A DNA stretch of 64,000 nt from Variovorax paradoxus (GTDB lineage: Bacteria; Pseudomonadota; Gammaproteobacteria; Burkholderiales; Burkholderiaceae_C): positions 3,460,501-3,524,500 of the forward strand of contig NZ_JAUSXL010000002.1 in assembly GCF_030815975.1 (NCBI RefSeq). The letters run 5' to 3'. This document shows positions 55,893 to 64,000 of the stretch, one piece after another (within the stretch, counting starts at the first letter, position 1; every line of letters starts with the position of its first letter). Both the position numbers and the translations under genes were made by a program. The notes below the pieces were generated by a model, which was given only the letters and a program-made list of their open reading frames with translations, ran no database searches and was not told the DNA's origin.

Positions 55893-56873
55893 TCAATCCA
55901 GTTTGAGTTGCAGGTCGCGGACCACGGTGCCCCAGCGCTCGCGTTCGGCCTTGACGAAACGGTCCATCTCGGCCGGCGTGCCGGACAAGGGCTCCACACC
56001 CAAGGCCTGCAGGCGCGCCTCGACCAGGGGGTTGTTGAAAGCCTCGAGCAGCGCGCTGCTCACGCGGGCCACGTGGGACTTGGGCGCGGCCATCGGGACG
56101 GCCAGCCCCTGCCAGGCGAACCCTTCGAAGCCCTTGAGGCCTTGTTCCTGCAACGTGGGTACGTCCGGCAGAGTCTTCATCCGCACGGCGGTTGAGACGG
56201 CCAGCGCACGCAGCTTGCCGCCGTTGATCATCGGCATGCCGCTGGCCGAATCCACCAGCATGAAGGGCACCTGGCCGCCGATGACATCTTGCACCGCCGG
56301 CGCTGCGCCGCGGTAAGGCACGTGCGTCGCCTGCACGCCCAGGTTGCGCAGCAGTTGCTCCGTAACGAGATGGTGGGGCGTGCCGGCACCCGGCGAGGCG
56401 AAGGCCACGGGCCCGCCCTGCGACCGGATCCACGACAAAAGGTCCGGGAAGGTGCGGGCCGGGTGCTGCGCGGACACGACGATGACCAGCGGAAAGCGCA
56501 CCAGCATGCCGACGTTCGCCAAGTCCTTCTGGGCGTTGTATGGCAGCTTGCTGTATAGCCACGGGTTCACTGCGAGGGCGGCGAAGTCGGCCGTCAACAG
56601 TACATGTTCCACATCGCGCGCCTTGGCGACGTAGTCGGCCGCCAAATTAGTACCGGCGCCCGGTTTGTTGACGACCACGATCTGCCGGCCAAGGCTCTTG
56701 GCCATCGGTTCGGCAAAAGTGCGGGCCACCAAGTCCGAGCCACCCCCCGGCGCGGCGCCGACCACCCATTCGATCAACTTGTTTTCCTGTGCCAGGACGG
56801 GCGCGGTCTTGGCGGCGACGGCGCAGGCCGTCCAAGCCAGGAGGTCGCGGCGGCTCAAGCGGGTACGGTTCAT
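55893..56873 (-). CDS. Tripartite tricarboxylate transporter substrate-binding protein (Bug family)
   Basis: 326 residues. An N-terminal twin-arginine-like signal (SRRDLLAWTACAVAA, cleavage near APVLAQ) is followed by the Bug fold with GGGSDLVARTFAEPMAKSLG and VVNKPGAGTNLAADYVAKA. Periplasmic binding protein for a carboxylated aromatic or its metabolite. No TctA/TctB membrane genes are nearby, which is usual for the expanded Bug family. First gene of the ligAB operon; a 21-bp palindrome lies 51 bp upstream. Confidence 0.92.
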   Translation of the reverse strand: MNRTRLSRRDLLAWTACAVAAKTAPVLAQENKLIEWVVGAAPGGGSDLVARTFAEPMAKSLGRQIVVVNKPGAGTNLAADYVAKARDVEHVLLTADFAALAVNPWLYSKLPYNAQKDLANVGMLVRFPLVIVVSAQHPARTFPDLLSWIRSQGGPVAFASPGAGTPHHLVTEQLLRNLGVQATHVPYRGAAPAVQDVIGGQVPFMLVDSASGMPMINGGKLRALAVSTAVRMKTLPDVPTLQEQGLKGFEGFAWQGLAVPMAAPKSHVARVSSALLEAFNNPLVEARLQALGVEPLSGTPAEMDRFVKAERERWGTVVRDLQLKLD

Positions 56874-56923
56874 AAGGTGTCTCCTTCTTGGCGCATAGTG
56901 TCCTTAGCAGCAGTTGCCATGTC

Positions 56924-56944
56924 TGTCCCCTTCCGCAGGGGACA
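56924..56944. promoter_or_regulatory. 21-bp palindromic operator upstream of the Bug/ligAB operon
   Basis: TGTCCC-N9-GGGACA; the perfect arm is 7 bp here (TGTCCCC/GGGGACA). The same spacing and half-sites recur at 62636-62656. It lies between the divergent Bug and LuxR-type genes, centred about 60 bp upstream of the Bug start. Confidence 0.75.
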
Positions 56945-56981
56945 TGTATCTCCTATCATGGAGTACGAACATAGAAGCCCC

Positions 56982-57785
56982 ATGATCCTCAGCAGCCATG
57001 CATATGTCGATGACGGCGCCAAGCTCGCCGGCCTGCTTGCCAGGCCGATCCTCGCGATGGGCCACCCGGCGTTCGCGGATGCTCTGCTGAACGTCGCCCA
57101 TGTCTTTGTCGGCGCGGACTTGGTGTCGGCCTTCTCCATCGATGAGGATTGCAGGCCGCATTACCGGCTCTCGTCGGCGGTCGACGAACTCGGCGACAGC
57201 TCTGCGCAGCGAAATGGTGCCCGCTATGCCAGTGATTTCTGGCAGAGCGATCCGGGCTTGAATCACCTGGTGCAGGCCCATCATGCAGGCTCGGGCACCG
57301 TGGTGTGCCAGCAGGCCTGGAATCAGATACCGCACGCTTGGTACCGTGCCGTGTGCTACGAGCAGCCGCAGCTGGTCGACCGAGTCTCAGTCCTCGGCGC
57401 CGTTGGGGGGCAGCTGTTCCTCCTCAGCGCGTATCGTCGCGCGGTGCACGGATGCTTCCGGCCCAGCGAGGTCCGGCGTTTCGCTTCGAATGCCGACGTG
57501 CTCATGGCGCTCGTCAGCCGACACGTCGATCTTGCGGCTGCACAGGTGCAGGCTTCCGCCTGCGCGCTGCCAGCATTGGAAGAGCAGTTGGCCGAGCGGT
57601 TTCCGGCACTCAGCCTTCGCGAACGGCAAATCTGCGCGGGCATGGTCCGGGGCCTAGCGGTCAAGGACATCGCCAGAACCTGTGACATTGAGCCGAGTAG
57701 CGTGATCACCTATAAAAAGCGCGCGCTGGCCAAGCTCGGACTGCCCAACCAGCGCGCGCTGGTCGCGCAGTGGCGCGAGACATAG
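56982..57785 (+). CDS. LuxR-type transcriptional regulator 1
   Basis: 267 residues. An N-terminal ligand-sensing region of ~190 residues is followed by a C-terminal LuxR HTH: LSLRERQICAGMVRGLAVKDIARTCDIEPSSVITYKKRALAKLGL. It is a paralogue of the regulator at 62668-63486 along its whole length (LNVAHVFVGADLVSAFSIDE / LLEAVSASVGAELFTAFSIDE; QQAWNQIPHAWYRAVCYE / QQAWDQITHSRYRAFCYE). The start at 56982 aligns the N-termini; ATG 56958 is possible. Divergent from the Bug operon across the palindrome. Confidence 0.88.
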   Translation: MILSSHAYVDDGAKLAGLLARPILAMGHPAFADALLNVAHVFVGADLVSAFSIDEDCRPHYRLSSAVDELGDSSAQRNGARYASDFWQSDPGLNHLVQAHHAGSGTVVCQQAWNQIPHAWYRAVCYEQPQLVDRVSVLGAVGGQLFLLSAYRRAVHGCFRPSEVRRFASNADVLMALVSRHVDLAAAQVQASACALPALEEQLAERFPALSLRERQICAGMVRGLAVKDIARTCDIEPSSVITYKKRALAKLGLPNQRALVAQWRET

Positions 57786-57821
57786 GGCGATGTCGCCCAA
57801 GCAGGATGAGGCCCGAGGGGT

Positions 57822-58025
57822 TCATCGCGGTGGCGGCATTTCGACGCCTTCGCGGGCGGCGCGGATGCAGGCGTCCACGGTCGCGTCGTCTCCGACCTGA
57901 TTGGCCAGAAGCAGGATCAGCTGAGCGTCGAGCAACTGCGACTGTTCGCCACTCAGTCCCAGATGCGCATCCATCAGCGCTTCGTAGACGGCATCCGGAT
58001 CGCGCAGGGTGATCTCGGTCTTCAT
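57822..58025 (-). CDS. DUF2783 family small protein
   Basis: 67 residues: DPDAVYEALMDAHLGLSGEQSQLLDAQLILLLANQVGD is the DUF2783 core. These small proteins are regularly encoded with FAD-dependent aromatic hydroxylases; function unknown. It overlaps the hydroxylase stop as ATGA, so it is co-translated. Confidence 0.88.
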   Translation of the reverse strand: MKTEITLRDPDAVYEALMDAHLGLSGEQSQLLDAQLILLLANQVGDDATVDACIRAAREGVEMPPPR

Positions 58026-59740
58026 GGCGTCGTCTCCGGGGCGTCCAGGCACAGCGAGCTGCGCACGGCGGCTAGTGGGTCATCGTGCGGCCATGTGCCG
58101 GCGGCGGCCAAGTAACTGTCGGGCCGCAGCAGGGCCCAAGCGGGTCCCGGCGGTAGCAAGCAGGCGCGGCGCAGCGAGTGCTCGGCATCGATGATCTGAC
58201 CGGGGGGGCGGTCGACCGCCGAGATACAGTGCACAGGGTAGGGCGCCAGCCGCTGTGCGAGCTCCAGTGCAGCCTCGCTGCCGACGCCGAACAGGCACAG
58301 AAGCAATACCTGCGGGCCACCGCGAGGCACCAAGTCGTTGAGCACGCAAGCGCTGCCATCGCCCCGGCGCAGGGCGACGTTTTGCACCGACACGCCGCCG
58401 CCGGCGCCACAGGCGGGGGAACGGGTGTAGCGGTTGGCCACCGCCATGCGTCCGGTGTTGACGAACGCGCGGGCGAAGGGGTAGTTGCGCGCCAGCGCCA
58501 GCACGGCATCGCGGAAGACCCGCTCAGGCCCCGCTGGCGCGCGCATGAAGCGCGCAGTGCGGTCGCTGACGCATAGGTTTTCCCGTGCCGCCTCGTGGCG
58601 CTCGTCGTGGAAGGTGTTCAGCAGCGCCCGAGGTGCCTGCCCGCGCAGCACTGCGGCGAGCTTCCAGGCCAGGTTGTCGGCATCGGCGATGCCGGTGTTG
58701 CCGCCGCGTGCGCCGAACGGGCTGACCACCTTCGCAGCATCGCCAATGAAGAACAACCGGCCGTGGACCATGGCGTCGATGCACTCGCTGCGGTACATCC
58801 ACGGGCCGACCCACATGACCTCCACCTCGCGCTCGGCGCCGAACTGGCGCGCCAGCCGCTCGCGCACCACGTCCTCGCGGCTGATCTCGCGCGGATCGGC
58901 ATCGGGGGCCATCTGGTAGTCGATGCGCCAGACGCCGTCCCCCATCAGGTGCTGCCAGACCGCACGGCCTTCGTTGAAGGGCGCCTCGACCCAGGTGTGC
59001 CGCTCCAGTGGTGGCGGGTCCGCGAAGCGGATATCGGCGATGCACCAGCGGTCGTCGCTCCTATGACCGGTCATGCGGGCGCCAGCCCACTGCCGCAACG
59101 GGCTGCGCGAGCCTGTGGCGTCGACCACGTTCTCGGCGAGCAGGCGGTAGCTGCCGGCGGGCGTCTCCACCTCCAGCAGCGCGCCGTCGTCGCGCTGCTG
59201 GAAGCCGGTGACGCGCTGGCTCCAGCGCAGATCCACATGGCCCAACTCAGCGATGCGCTCTACCAGAAAACCTTCGATGTAGAACTGCTGCAGGTTGATG
59301 AATGGCGGCTGCACCGACAGCTCGAAACCCGGCTGGCGTTGCAGGTCGAAGCCATACACCTCCTCATCGCCGCGGAAGGTGCGCCCGGTGCTCCACTGCA
59401 CGCCCTTCGCGGCAATGCGCTCGTAGATTCCTAGGCGTTGGAAGATCTCGAGCGACTTCTGCGTGTAGCAGATGCCGCGCGATGAGGCGCCCTTGACGCC
59501 AACGGTGTCGTCCTCATCGAGCAGCACCGCGGCGATGCCCTCGCGCGCCAGGGCGCAGGCTAGCGTGAGCCCCGCCAAGCCGCCACCGACGATGGCCACG
59601 GCGCAACGGCCTACGCGGCCCTCAAGCAGCTCCGGCGGGGCGGCAAAGGGATAGCACGGCAGCTGGTAGCCGCTGCCCTCGCTGAACTCGTAGCCGTTGG
59701 TATAGGCTGCAGCCGCGTAGGTGCTGGTGTTTGCTGTCAC
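58022..59740 (-). CDS. FAD-dependent aromatic hydroxylase (MhpA/PheA-like)
   Basis: 572 residues. The FAD dinucleotide motif is AIVGGGLAGLTLACALAREG (about 49-68). The second FAD motif is LFFIGDAAKVVSPFGARGGNTGIADADNLAWKL (about 345), and VDATGSRSPLRQWAGA lies between. Group A flavoprotein monooxygenase that would add a hydroxyl to a phenolic ring using NAD(P)H, feeding a ring-cleavage step. The GTG start at 59740 has GAGGG upstream and lies 10 bp after the MBL gene; an upstream in-frame extension lies inside that gene. Confidence 0.85.
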   Translation of the reverse strand: MTANTSTYAAAAYTNGYEFSEGSGYQLPCYPFAAPPELLEGRVGRCAVAIVGGGLAGLTLACALAREGIAAVLLDEDDTVGVKGASSRGICYTQKSLEIFQRLGIYERIAAKGVQWSTGRTFRGDEEVYGFDLQRQPGFELSVQPPFINLQQFYIEGFLVERIAELGHVDLRWSQRVTGFQQRDDGALLEVETPAGSYRLLAENVVDATGSRSPLRQWAGARMTGHRSDDRWCIADIRFADPPPLERHTWVEAPFNEGRAVWQHLMGDGVWRIDYQMAPDADPREISREDVVRERLARQFGAEREVEVMWVGPWMYRSECIDAMVHGRLFFIGDAAKVVSPFGARGGNTGIADADNLAWKLAAVLRGQAPRALLNTFHDERHEAARENLCVSDRTARFMRAPAGPERVFRDAVLALARNYPFARAFVNTGRMAVANRYTRSPACGAGGGVSVQNVALRRGDGSACVLNDLVPRGGPQVLLLCLFGVGSEAALELAQRLAPYPVHCISAVDRPPGQIIDAEHSLRRACLLPPGPAWALLRPDSYLAAAGTWPHDDPLAAVRSSLCLDAPETTP

Positions 59741-59750
59741 GGCGGCGCCC

Positions 59751-60698
59751 TCAGGCCAAGTCTTCCCAGAGCTGGCGGTCCTTCTCGGACGTCCAGATCT
59801 GCGGATGTTCCAGGCCGCGCAGTTCGTCGAAGGCACGAGCGACATCGAAGGGCAGCACGTGGCGGTAGACCGGCCAGTCGCCGAAGCGCGGGGTCAACTG
59901 CTGGTCGGCGAGCCGGTAGCAGCCCTTGAGGTCAAGGCCCTGCGACAGGCCATGGCGCACCGTGGCGAGCAGGGTCACGAGAAAGTCCTTGTGGCTGTCG
60001 ATGGTGTCTGCCACGTCCTTCGGCGTGCGCAGCGGGCTGCCGCGGCCCGGCACCAGAACGTCGGGCTGGAGGGCGCGCAGACGTTCCAGCGTTTGCAGCC
60101 AATCGCCCAGATAGGCATCGCCACAGTAGATGCCGCAGTGGTTCTCGATCAGGTCACCGCCGAACACCACGCCTGCCTGCGGAATGCGGCACACCGAGTC
60201 GCCGGCGGTATGGCCTCGGCCCAGATGCCTGAACTCCACCTTCAGGTTGCCGAGGTCGAGCGTCAGATGGTCCTTGAACAGCATGTGCGGTGTCGAGAGT
60301 ACGGGCGCGGCCGATCCATCGGCGAACAGGCGAGGCATGCGCGCCTGTTCTGATTCGAAGTCCGCCAAGCCGCGCTCGCGGATCAACGATCCGGTGTTCT
60401 CGCTGGCGACGATGACGGCGTCTTCGAAGGCAGCGGCTCCCATCACGCGCACCGCGTGGTAGTGGGTGAGGAAGACGTAACGCACCGGCTTGTCGGTGAC
60501 CTCGCGGATCTCCTGCAGCCAACGACGGGCGGCGGCCGGCGTGGCAGTGGTATCGACCGCCAGCACGGCGTCGCGGCCAACCACGAAGCCGCAGTTTGGA
60601 TCCGAGGGGCTGATGTAGCCATAGACGTCAGGCGCAAGCGGCACGACCTGAGGGCGCTGGTCGGTGCGGTCGGCGGTGGAGGCAAAGGGAGTTGTCAT
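59751..60698 (-). CDS. Metallo-beta-lactamase-fold protein with incomplete metal site
   Basis: 315 residues. LAVDTTATPAAARRWL, FLTHYHAVRVMGA, LGRGHTAGDSV and VVFGGDLIENH give the MBL fold. The canonical HxHxDH is HYHAVR, lacking the Asp and third His, and the last metal His is replaced in LVPGRGSPL; a His (GRGHTAG) and Asp (GGD) remain. It may bind one metal or act on an unusual substrate. Genes of this kind occur in aromatic clusters as putative hydrolases. It sits between fahA and the hydroxylase. Confidence 0.82.
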   Translation of the reverse strand: MTTPFASTADRTDQRPQVVPLAPDVYGYISPSDPNCGFVVGRDAVLAVDTTATPAAARRWLQEIREVTDKPVRYVFLTHYHAVRVMGAAAFEDAVIVASENTGSLIRERGLADFESEQARMPRLFADGSAAPVLSTPHMLFKDHLTLDLGNLKVEFRHLGRGHTAGDSVCRIPQAGVVFGGDLIENHCGIYCGDAYLGDWLQTLERLRALQPDVLVPGRGSPLRTPKDVADTIDSHKDFLVTLLATVRHGLSQGLDLKGCYRLADQQLTPRFGDWPVYRHVLPFDVARAFDELRGLEHPQIWTSEKDRQLWEDLA

Positions 60699-60744
60699 GT
60701 GAGGAAGGTCTTTCTTTCGTGGTGGTTGATCGTGGTTGAACGGG

Positions 60745-62067
60745 TCAGTAGGGCTGCGCCGGCGCGATCACGCCGCGGCATTGACCGAAGCCGATCGGGA
60801 CGAAGCCGGGCACCTCGGCCCGGGCGTGCAGCACGACCTCGTCGCCATCGGCCAGCCAGGGGCGGCGTTCGCCGCAGGGCAGTTCAACCGGCTCGCGCCC
60901 GGCGCGCGTCAGCTCGGTCATGCAGGCGCGGCTTTCGTCGTCCGGCCCTGAGATGGTTCCGGTGCCCAGCAGGTCGCCGGTTTGGAGGTTGCAGCCGTTG
61001 CTAGTGTGATGCGCGAGCATCTGCGCTGGCGTCCAGCACAGGTGGCGCAAGTGGGTGCGGCTCACGACCGCTGGCGGCGCCCCGCGGTCACGCATCGACG
61101 CCGTTTGCAGCGCGGCGCTCAGGCTGATGTTCCAGGTGCCGGCCTTGGCGTGGCCTTCGGTTCGCAGGTACGGCAACAGAGCCGGCAGCCCGGACGGACG
61201 TGCAGGCGCGGCGATGCGGAAGGGTTCCAGCGCCTCTTGGGTCACGATCCATGGAGAGATCGACGTCGCGAAGTTCTTGCCGAGAAAGGGGCCGAGCATC
61301 TGCTCCCACCACTGCACCGCTTTCGACGACCAGTCATTGAGCAGGCACAGGCCGAAGATATGCGCGTGGGCCTCTGCGGTGCGCACCGGCGTTCCCTGCG
61401 GATTGCCGCGGCCGACGAACACGCCCATTTCCAGTTCGAAGTCCAGCGCATCGACCGGGCCGAACACCACCTCGCCGCCTGCCGTCTTCCACTGGCCATG
61501 GGGGCGCACCACCGGTGTACCGCTCACCACGATGGAAGAGGCACGTCCGTGGTAGGCCACGGGCACCCAGCGGTAGTTCTCCGGCACCGGGTCCGCCAGG
61601 CCCTTGAGCTGCCCGTTGCGGGCCGTGTGGTGCTCCGAGGCCAGGAAGTCGGTGTAGCCGCGCACCTGGCAAGGCAGGTGCAGATGCAGCCGGCGCGCCG
61701 GCTGCAGCAGATCCGCAGCTTGTGCCTGCGCTCGCGCCGATGTCTCGGTCCCATTGCACAGCAGTGAGAAGACCGCGGCGCGCAGGGCGGAAAGGGGTTG
61801 CGGCGGCAGCGCCATCAGCGCGGCCAGGCCATCTCGCGCGGCCAGGGCTGCGGCATCTGCAGCATCGCCGTGCAGCAGGCCGGCGCGGTGCACCGCGCCA
61901 AGGTCGAGCACTTGGTCGCCGATCGCGACGCCGACCCTTTGCGCCGCGTCGCCGATGGCCGAGAAGGTGCCATAGGGAAGGTTTTGCAGGGGGAAGTCGG
62001 TGTCTGGCTCCCGCGCCGATGCAACCCAGCTGCTGCGCGCCGGGTCGTGCGTGTCGTTCAGGTTCAT
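60745..62067 (-). CDS. fahA: Fumarylacetoacetase
   Basis: 440 residues, FAH family. An N-terminal SH3-like domain is followed by the catalytic domain: DFLASEHHTARNG (catalytic His), ELEMGVFVGRGNPQG (metal Glu), LLNDWSSKAVQWWE (Asp) and WNISLSAALQ. It hydrolyses fumarylacetoacetate to fumarate and acetoacetate, normally the last step of homogentisate breakdown. Homogentisate dioxygenase is not in the window, so a related 3-acylpyruvate is possible. Overlaps the VOC gene by 4 bp. Confidence 0.9.
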   Translation of the reverse strand: MNLNDTHDPARSSWVASAREPDTDFPLQNLPYGTFSAIGDAAQRVGVAIGDQVLDLGAVHRAGLLHGDAADAAALAARDGLAALMALPPQPLSALRAAVFSLLCNGTETSARAQAQAADLLQPARRLHLHLPCQVRGYTDFLASEHHTARNGQLKGLADPVPENYRWVPVAYHGRASSIVVSGTPVVRPHGQWKTAGGEVVFGPVDALDFELEMGVFVGRGNPQGTPVRTAEAHAHIFGLCLLNDWSSKAVQWWEQMLGPFLGKNFATSISPWIVTQEALEPFRIAAPARPSGLPALLPYLRTEGHAKAGTWNISLSAALQTASMRDRGAPPAVVSRTHLRHLCWTPAQMLAHHTSNGCNLQTGDLLGTGTISGPDDESRACMTELTRAGREPVELPCGERRPWLADGDEVVLHARAEVPGFVPIGFGQCRGVIAPAQPY

Positions 62068-62576
62068 GGCCGAGCTGTCCGATCGGCGGTCCAGGCGGCC
62101 AGGTGGGCGTGCGCCTCTTGCTCGAAGGCAGCGAGGTCGGCCTCGGTGGCGGTGGAAGTGGTCAGCTCCAGACGAACGCCATTCGGATCGAAGAAGTAGA
62201 TCGAGCGCACAAAGCCGTGCTCGACCGGGCCGATGACGTCAATGCCTGACTCGGTCAGGCGCTTGCGCATTACCGCCAGCGCGGCCTCTGATTCGACAGT
62301 GAAGGCGATGTGCTGCACCCAGGCCGGCGTGTTCGGCGACGGCTCCGCCGCCTGGCCGTCGCCGAGGTCGAAGAACGCGATGAACGAGCCGTCTTCGAGC
62401 CGGAAGAAGAGGTGTACGTAGGGGCTGTGCTCGCCGGTGCTCGGCACGGTGTCCGCGCGGATGACGTGTGCCAGCGGTAGGCCAAGCAAATCCTCGTAGA
62501 AGCTGCGCGTCTGCTCGGCGTTCTTGCAGCGGGTGGCGTAGTGGTGCAGTCGGTGGATCTTCGAAGGGCTCGACAT
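62064..62576 (-). CDS. VOC-fold protein (glyoxalase/dioxygenase superfamily)
   Basis: 170 residues: HRLHHYATRCKNAEQTRSFYEDLLGLPL (first-half metal His), PYVHLFFRLEDGSFIAFFDL, WVQHIAFTV (second His) and SIYFFDPNGVRLELTT (Glu). Metal-binding positions His/His/Glu are present, so it may be an active extradiol-type dioxygenase, isomerase or lyase. First gene of the VOC-fahA-MBL-hydroxylase-DUF2783 operon, with a palindromic operator 60 bp upstream. Confidence 0.85.
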   Translation of the reverse strand: MSSPSKIHRLHHYATRCKNAEQTRSFYEDLLGLPLAHVIRADTVPSTGEHSPYVHLFFRLEDGSFIAFFDLGDGQAAEPSPNTPAWVQHIAFTVESEAALAVMRKRLTESGIDVIGPVEHGFVRSIYFFDPNGVRLELTTSTATEADLAAFEQEAHAHLAAWTADRTARP

Positions 62577-62635
62577 GGGTGGGACCGATGAGTGAGAAAC
62601 GAGTCCTCACTCTAGGTTTTGGTCCCTGGCGCGTC

Positions 62636-62656
62636 TGTCCCGCTGCAATGGGGACA
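62636..62656. promoter_or_regulatory. 21-bp palindromic operator upstream of the VOC/fahA operon
   Basis: TGTCCC-N9-GGGACA, matching the half-sites and spacing of 56924-56944. It is centred about 70 bp upstream of the VOC start. Confidence 0.75.
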
Positions 62657-62667
62657 GCGCAGAGCCC

Positions 62668-63486
62668 TCAGTGGCTCTGATGTGCCACTGTCGCACTCCA
62701 TAGGTTCTGGAGGGCACGACGGTTCGCCACGCCCAGCTTCTCGAACGCACGCTTCTTGTAAGTCACGATGCTGCTGGCCTCGACATCGCAGAAGAGGGCG
62801 ATCTCCTTGGCCGCCAAGCCGGCGAGCAGGCCCGCGCACACTTGGCGTTCCCGCCGGCTCAGCGCCGTGAAGGCCGATGCCAGGCGTTCCTCGATCAAGG
62901 CGACGGTGTCCCGTAGCGGCGGCGCTGCGCCTTGGTCAAGCAGTTCGACATGCCTGTCCACAAGGGCCAGCAGCGTCTCCGCCTGGGTCGCGAACTGATG
63001 CACTTCGTCGAGCGCGAACGGCCCGCGGGTGGCGCGCCGATAGGCGCTGAAGATCATGCGCCGATGGCTCTGGGCCGCAAGGATCGATATCCGATCCACG
63101 AGGTGCGGCCCTTCATAGCAGAACGCACGGTAGCGCGAATGCGTGATCTGGTCCCACGCCTGTTGGCACAGCACCGCCGTGCCGCAGTGTTGCTGCGCGC
63201 GCATCAGTTGCCCCAAGGCGGGATCGTTGTGCCAGTAGCCTTCAACATAGCGTTGCGCAGCGCGTTCCGCAAACAGGTTGCCCAGGGCATCGACGGCGCG
63301 GGCGACACGGTATGTCGGCTGACCACTCTCGTCGATCGAGAAGGCCGTGAACAACTCAGCACCGACGCTGGCGCTTACGGCCTCCAGCAACGTATCGCCA
63401 AAGGGCGCTTTTCCCAGTGTTCGGACCACCGGCGCGAGGGCATGCGCGTCCAGTGCATTCGCACTGTGGCTGATTTCGATGATCAT
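62668..63486 (-). CDS. LuxR-type transcriptional regulator 2
   Basis: 272 residues, full-length paralogue of the regulator at 56982-57785. C-terminal LuxR HTH: LSRRERQVCAGLLAGLAAKEIALFCDVEASSIVTYKKRAFEKLGV. The N-terminal ~190 residues likely bind a pathway aromatic. It lies just upstream of the VOC/fahA operon on the same strand, with the operator in the 91-bp gap. Confidence 0.88.
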   Translation of the reverse strand: MIIEISHSANALDAHALAPVVRTLGKAPFGDTLLEAVSASVGAELFTAFSIDESGQPTYRVARAVDALGNLFAERAAQRYVEGYWHNDPALGQLMRAQQHCGTAVLCQQAWDQITHSRYRAFCYEGPHLVDRISILAAQSHRRMIFSAYRRATRGPFALDEVHQFATQAETLLALVDRHVELLDQGAAPPLRDTVALIEERLASAFTALSRRERQVCAGLLAGLAAKEIALFCDVEASSIVTYKKRAFEKLGVANRRALQNLWSATVAHQSH

Positions 63487-63669
63487 CGTTTGTCTCCTGT
63501 GCTGCCGTGCCGCTTCGTGCTGGAACCAGTGTTTTCTTTGAAAGTCATTCTATCGGCGGCATCTGGCTTGATCGGCAAAACGCGTTGTCAAACGTTAAGC
63601 GACCTCGGAGATGCGGTCGGGCATCAGATTCCAGGGTGACCGTCATGCGTATCACGCTCTTGATACGGT
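63487..63669. other. Spacer between LuxR-type and LacI-type genes
   Basis: 183 bp; promoter of the LuxR-type gene is expected here. No terminator or repeat was recognised. Confidence 0.4.
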
Positions 63670-64000
63670 TCATGTACTGCTTCGCTCGATCACCTCAAAG
63701 CCGATGTCCACGAACTGCGCCCCAGGATCCTCGCCAGCCAGCCGCGCAAGCAGCATCTGCCCCGCGCGTTCGCCCATCTCGGCGCGGCGAATGCGCACGG
63801 TGGAGAGGCGCGGCGACGCGGCGCGCGCAATCGGCATGTCGCCGAATCCCATCACCGCGAGGCGTCCGGGCACGTTCCAGCCGCGTTGCTGGCACTCAAA
63901 GAGCAGGCCGGCGGCCAGCAGGTCGTTGTTGCAGAAAACGGCGGTGATGTCGGGGCGCCGCGCGAGCAGCTGTGCAAGGCGCGGCCCGGCGTCGTCGATC
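63670..64000 (-). CDS. LacI/GalR-type regulator, C-terminal part (start beyond window)
   Basis: The frame enters at the right edge and ends at 63670. It reads DITAVFCNNDLLAAGLLFECQQRGWNVPGRLAVMGFGDMPIARAASPRLSTVRI, the ligand-binding core of LacI family regulators (CNNDLLAAG and GFGDMPIA blocks). The DNA-binding end lies outside the window. Effector unknown; it probably governs the next gene cluster to the right. Confidence 0.85.
   Translation of the reverse strand, partial: IDDAGPRLAQLLARRPDITAVFCNNDLLAAGLLFECQQRGWNVPGRLAVMGFGDMPIARAASPRLSTVRIRRAEMGERAGQMLLARLAGEDPGAQFVDIGFEVIERSST

Overview
The window reads as a chromosome segment of a GC-rich betaproteobacterium, most likely Comamonadaceae (Variovorax/Acidovorax-like). 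The basis is the core order folC - SPOR protein - cvpA - purF - metZ - gltX - tRNA-Ala/Glu/Asp and the style of the proteins. This is family recognition by eye; no database was searched.

Layout. (1) 1-8.2 kb is conserved core: a secreted protein cut by the window edge, an ArsC-like protein, folate and purine synthesis, methionine synthesis, glutamyl-tRNA synthetase and three tRNA genes. (2) 8.65-13.4 kb is a bacterial non-homologous end-joining block on the minus strand: ligD, then ku translationally coupled to an HTH-TPR regulator, with a small DUF3606 gene between them on the plus strand. (3) 13.8-31 kb is a defence island. It holds a frameshifted PD-(D/E)XK-type nuclease, a Gabija-like pair (OLD/TOPRIM nuclease plus UvrD-like helicase), an HTH-HNH protein with six DnaJ-like zinc modules, a five-gene double-GTPase conflict system with a metallophosphoesterase effector, and a giant SIR2 (Dsr1-like) protein. 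Two 46-bp direct repeats that differ at one base bracket the GTPase operon, and a tyrosine-recombinase stub follows the SIR2 gene. (4) 31.6-38 kb is an SOS mutagenesis cassette: a SRAP-domain protein divergent from imuA-imuB-dnaE2, with a perfect LexA box between them.

(5) 38.5-52.8 kb is the maintenance and mobilisation part of a Tn4371-like integrative element: RadC-like protein, ParB, DUF736, an array of DUF2958 genes alternating with XRE regulators, DUF2285, HTH, RepA, ParA and a small partner, DUF2840, TraF-like peptidase and a DUF3363 relaxase. RepA carries iterons and DnaA boxes in its own 3' end, a hairpin-rich candidate oriT lies before the relaxase, and similar structured leaders precede several genes. 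No integrase, coupling protein or trb genes are in the window, so the element looks truncated or mobilisable only. (6) 53.6-63.5 kb is an aromatic-compound catabolic cluster: LigA/LigB-type extradiol dioxygenase, CHM-isomerase-like protein, hydrolase, Bug binding protein, FAD hydroxylase, metallo-beta-lactamase-fold protein, fumarylacetoacetase and VOC protein. Two paralogous LuxR-type regulators accompany it, and both catabolic operons carry the same TGTCCC-N9-GGGACA palindrome upstream. The C-terminal end of a LacI-type regulator closes the window.

Three genes carry apparent single-site frameshifts, two of them in 4-base homopolymers, so either recent decay or residual assembly error must be considered.
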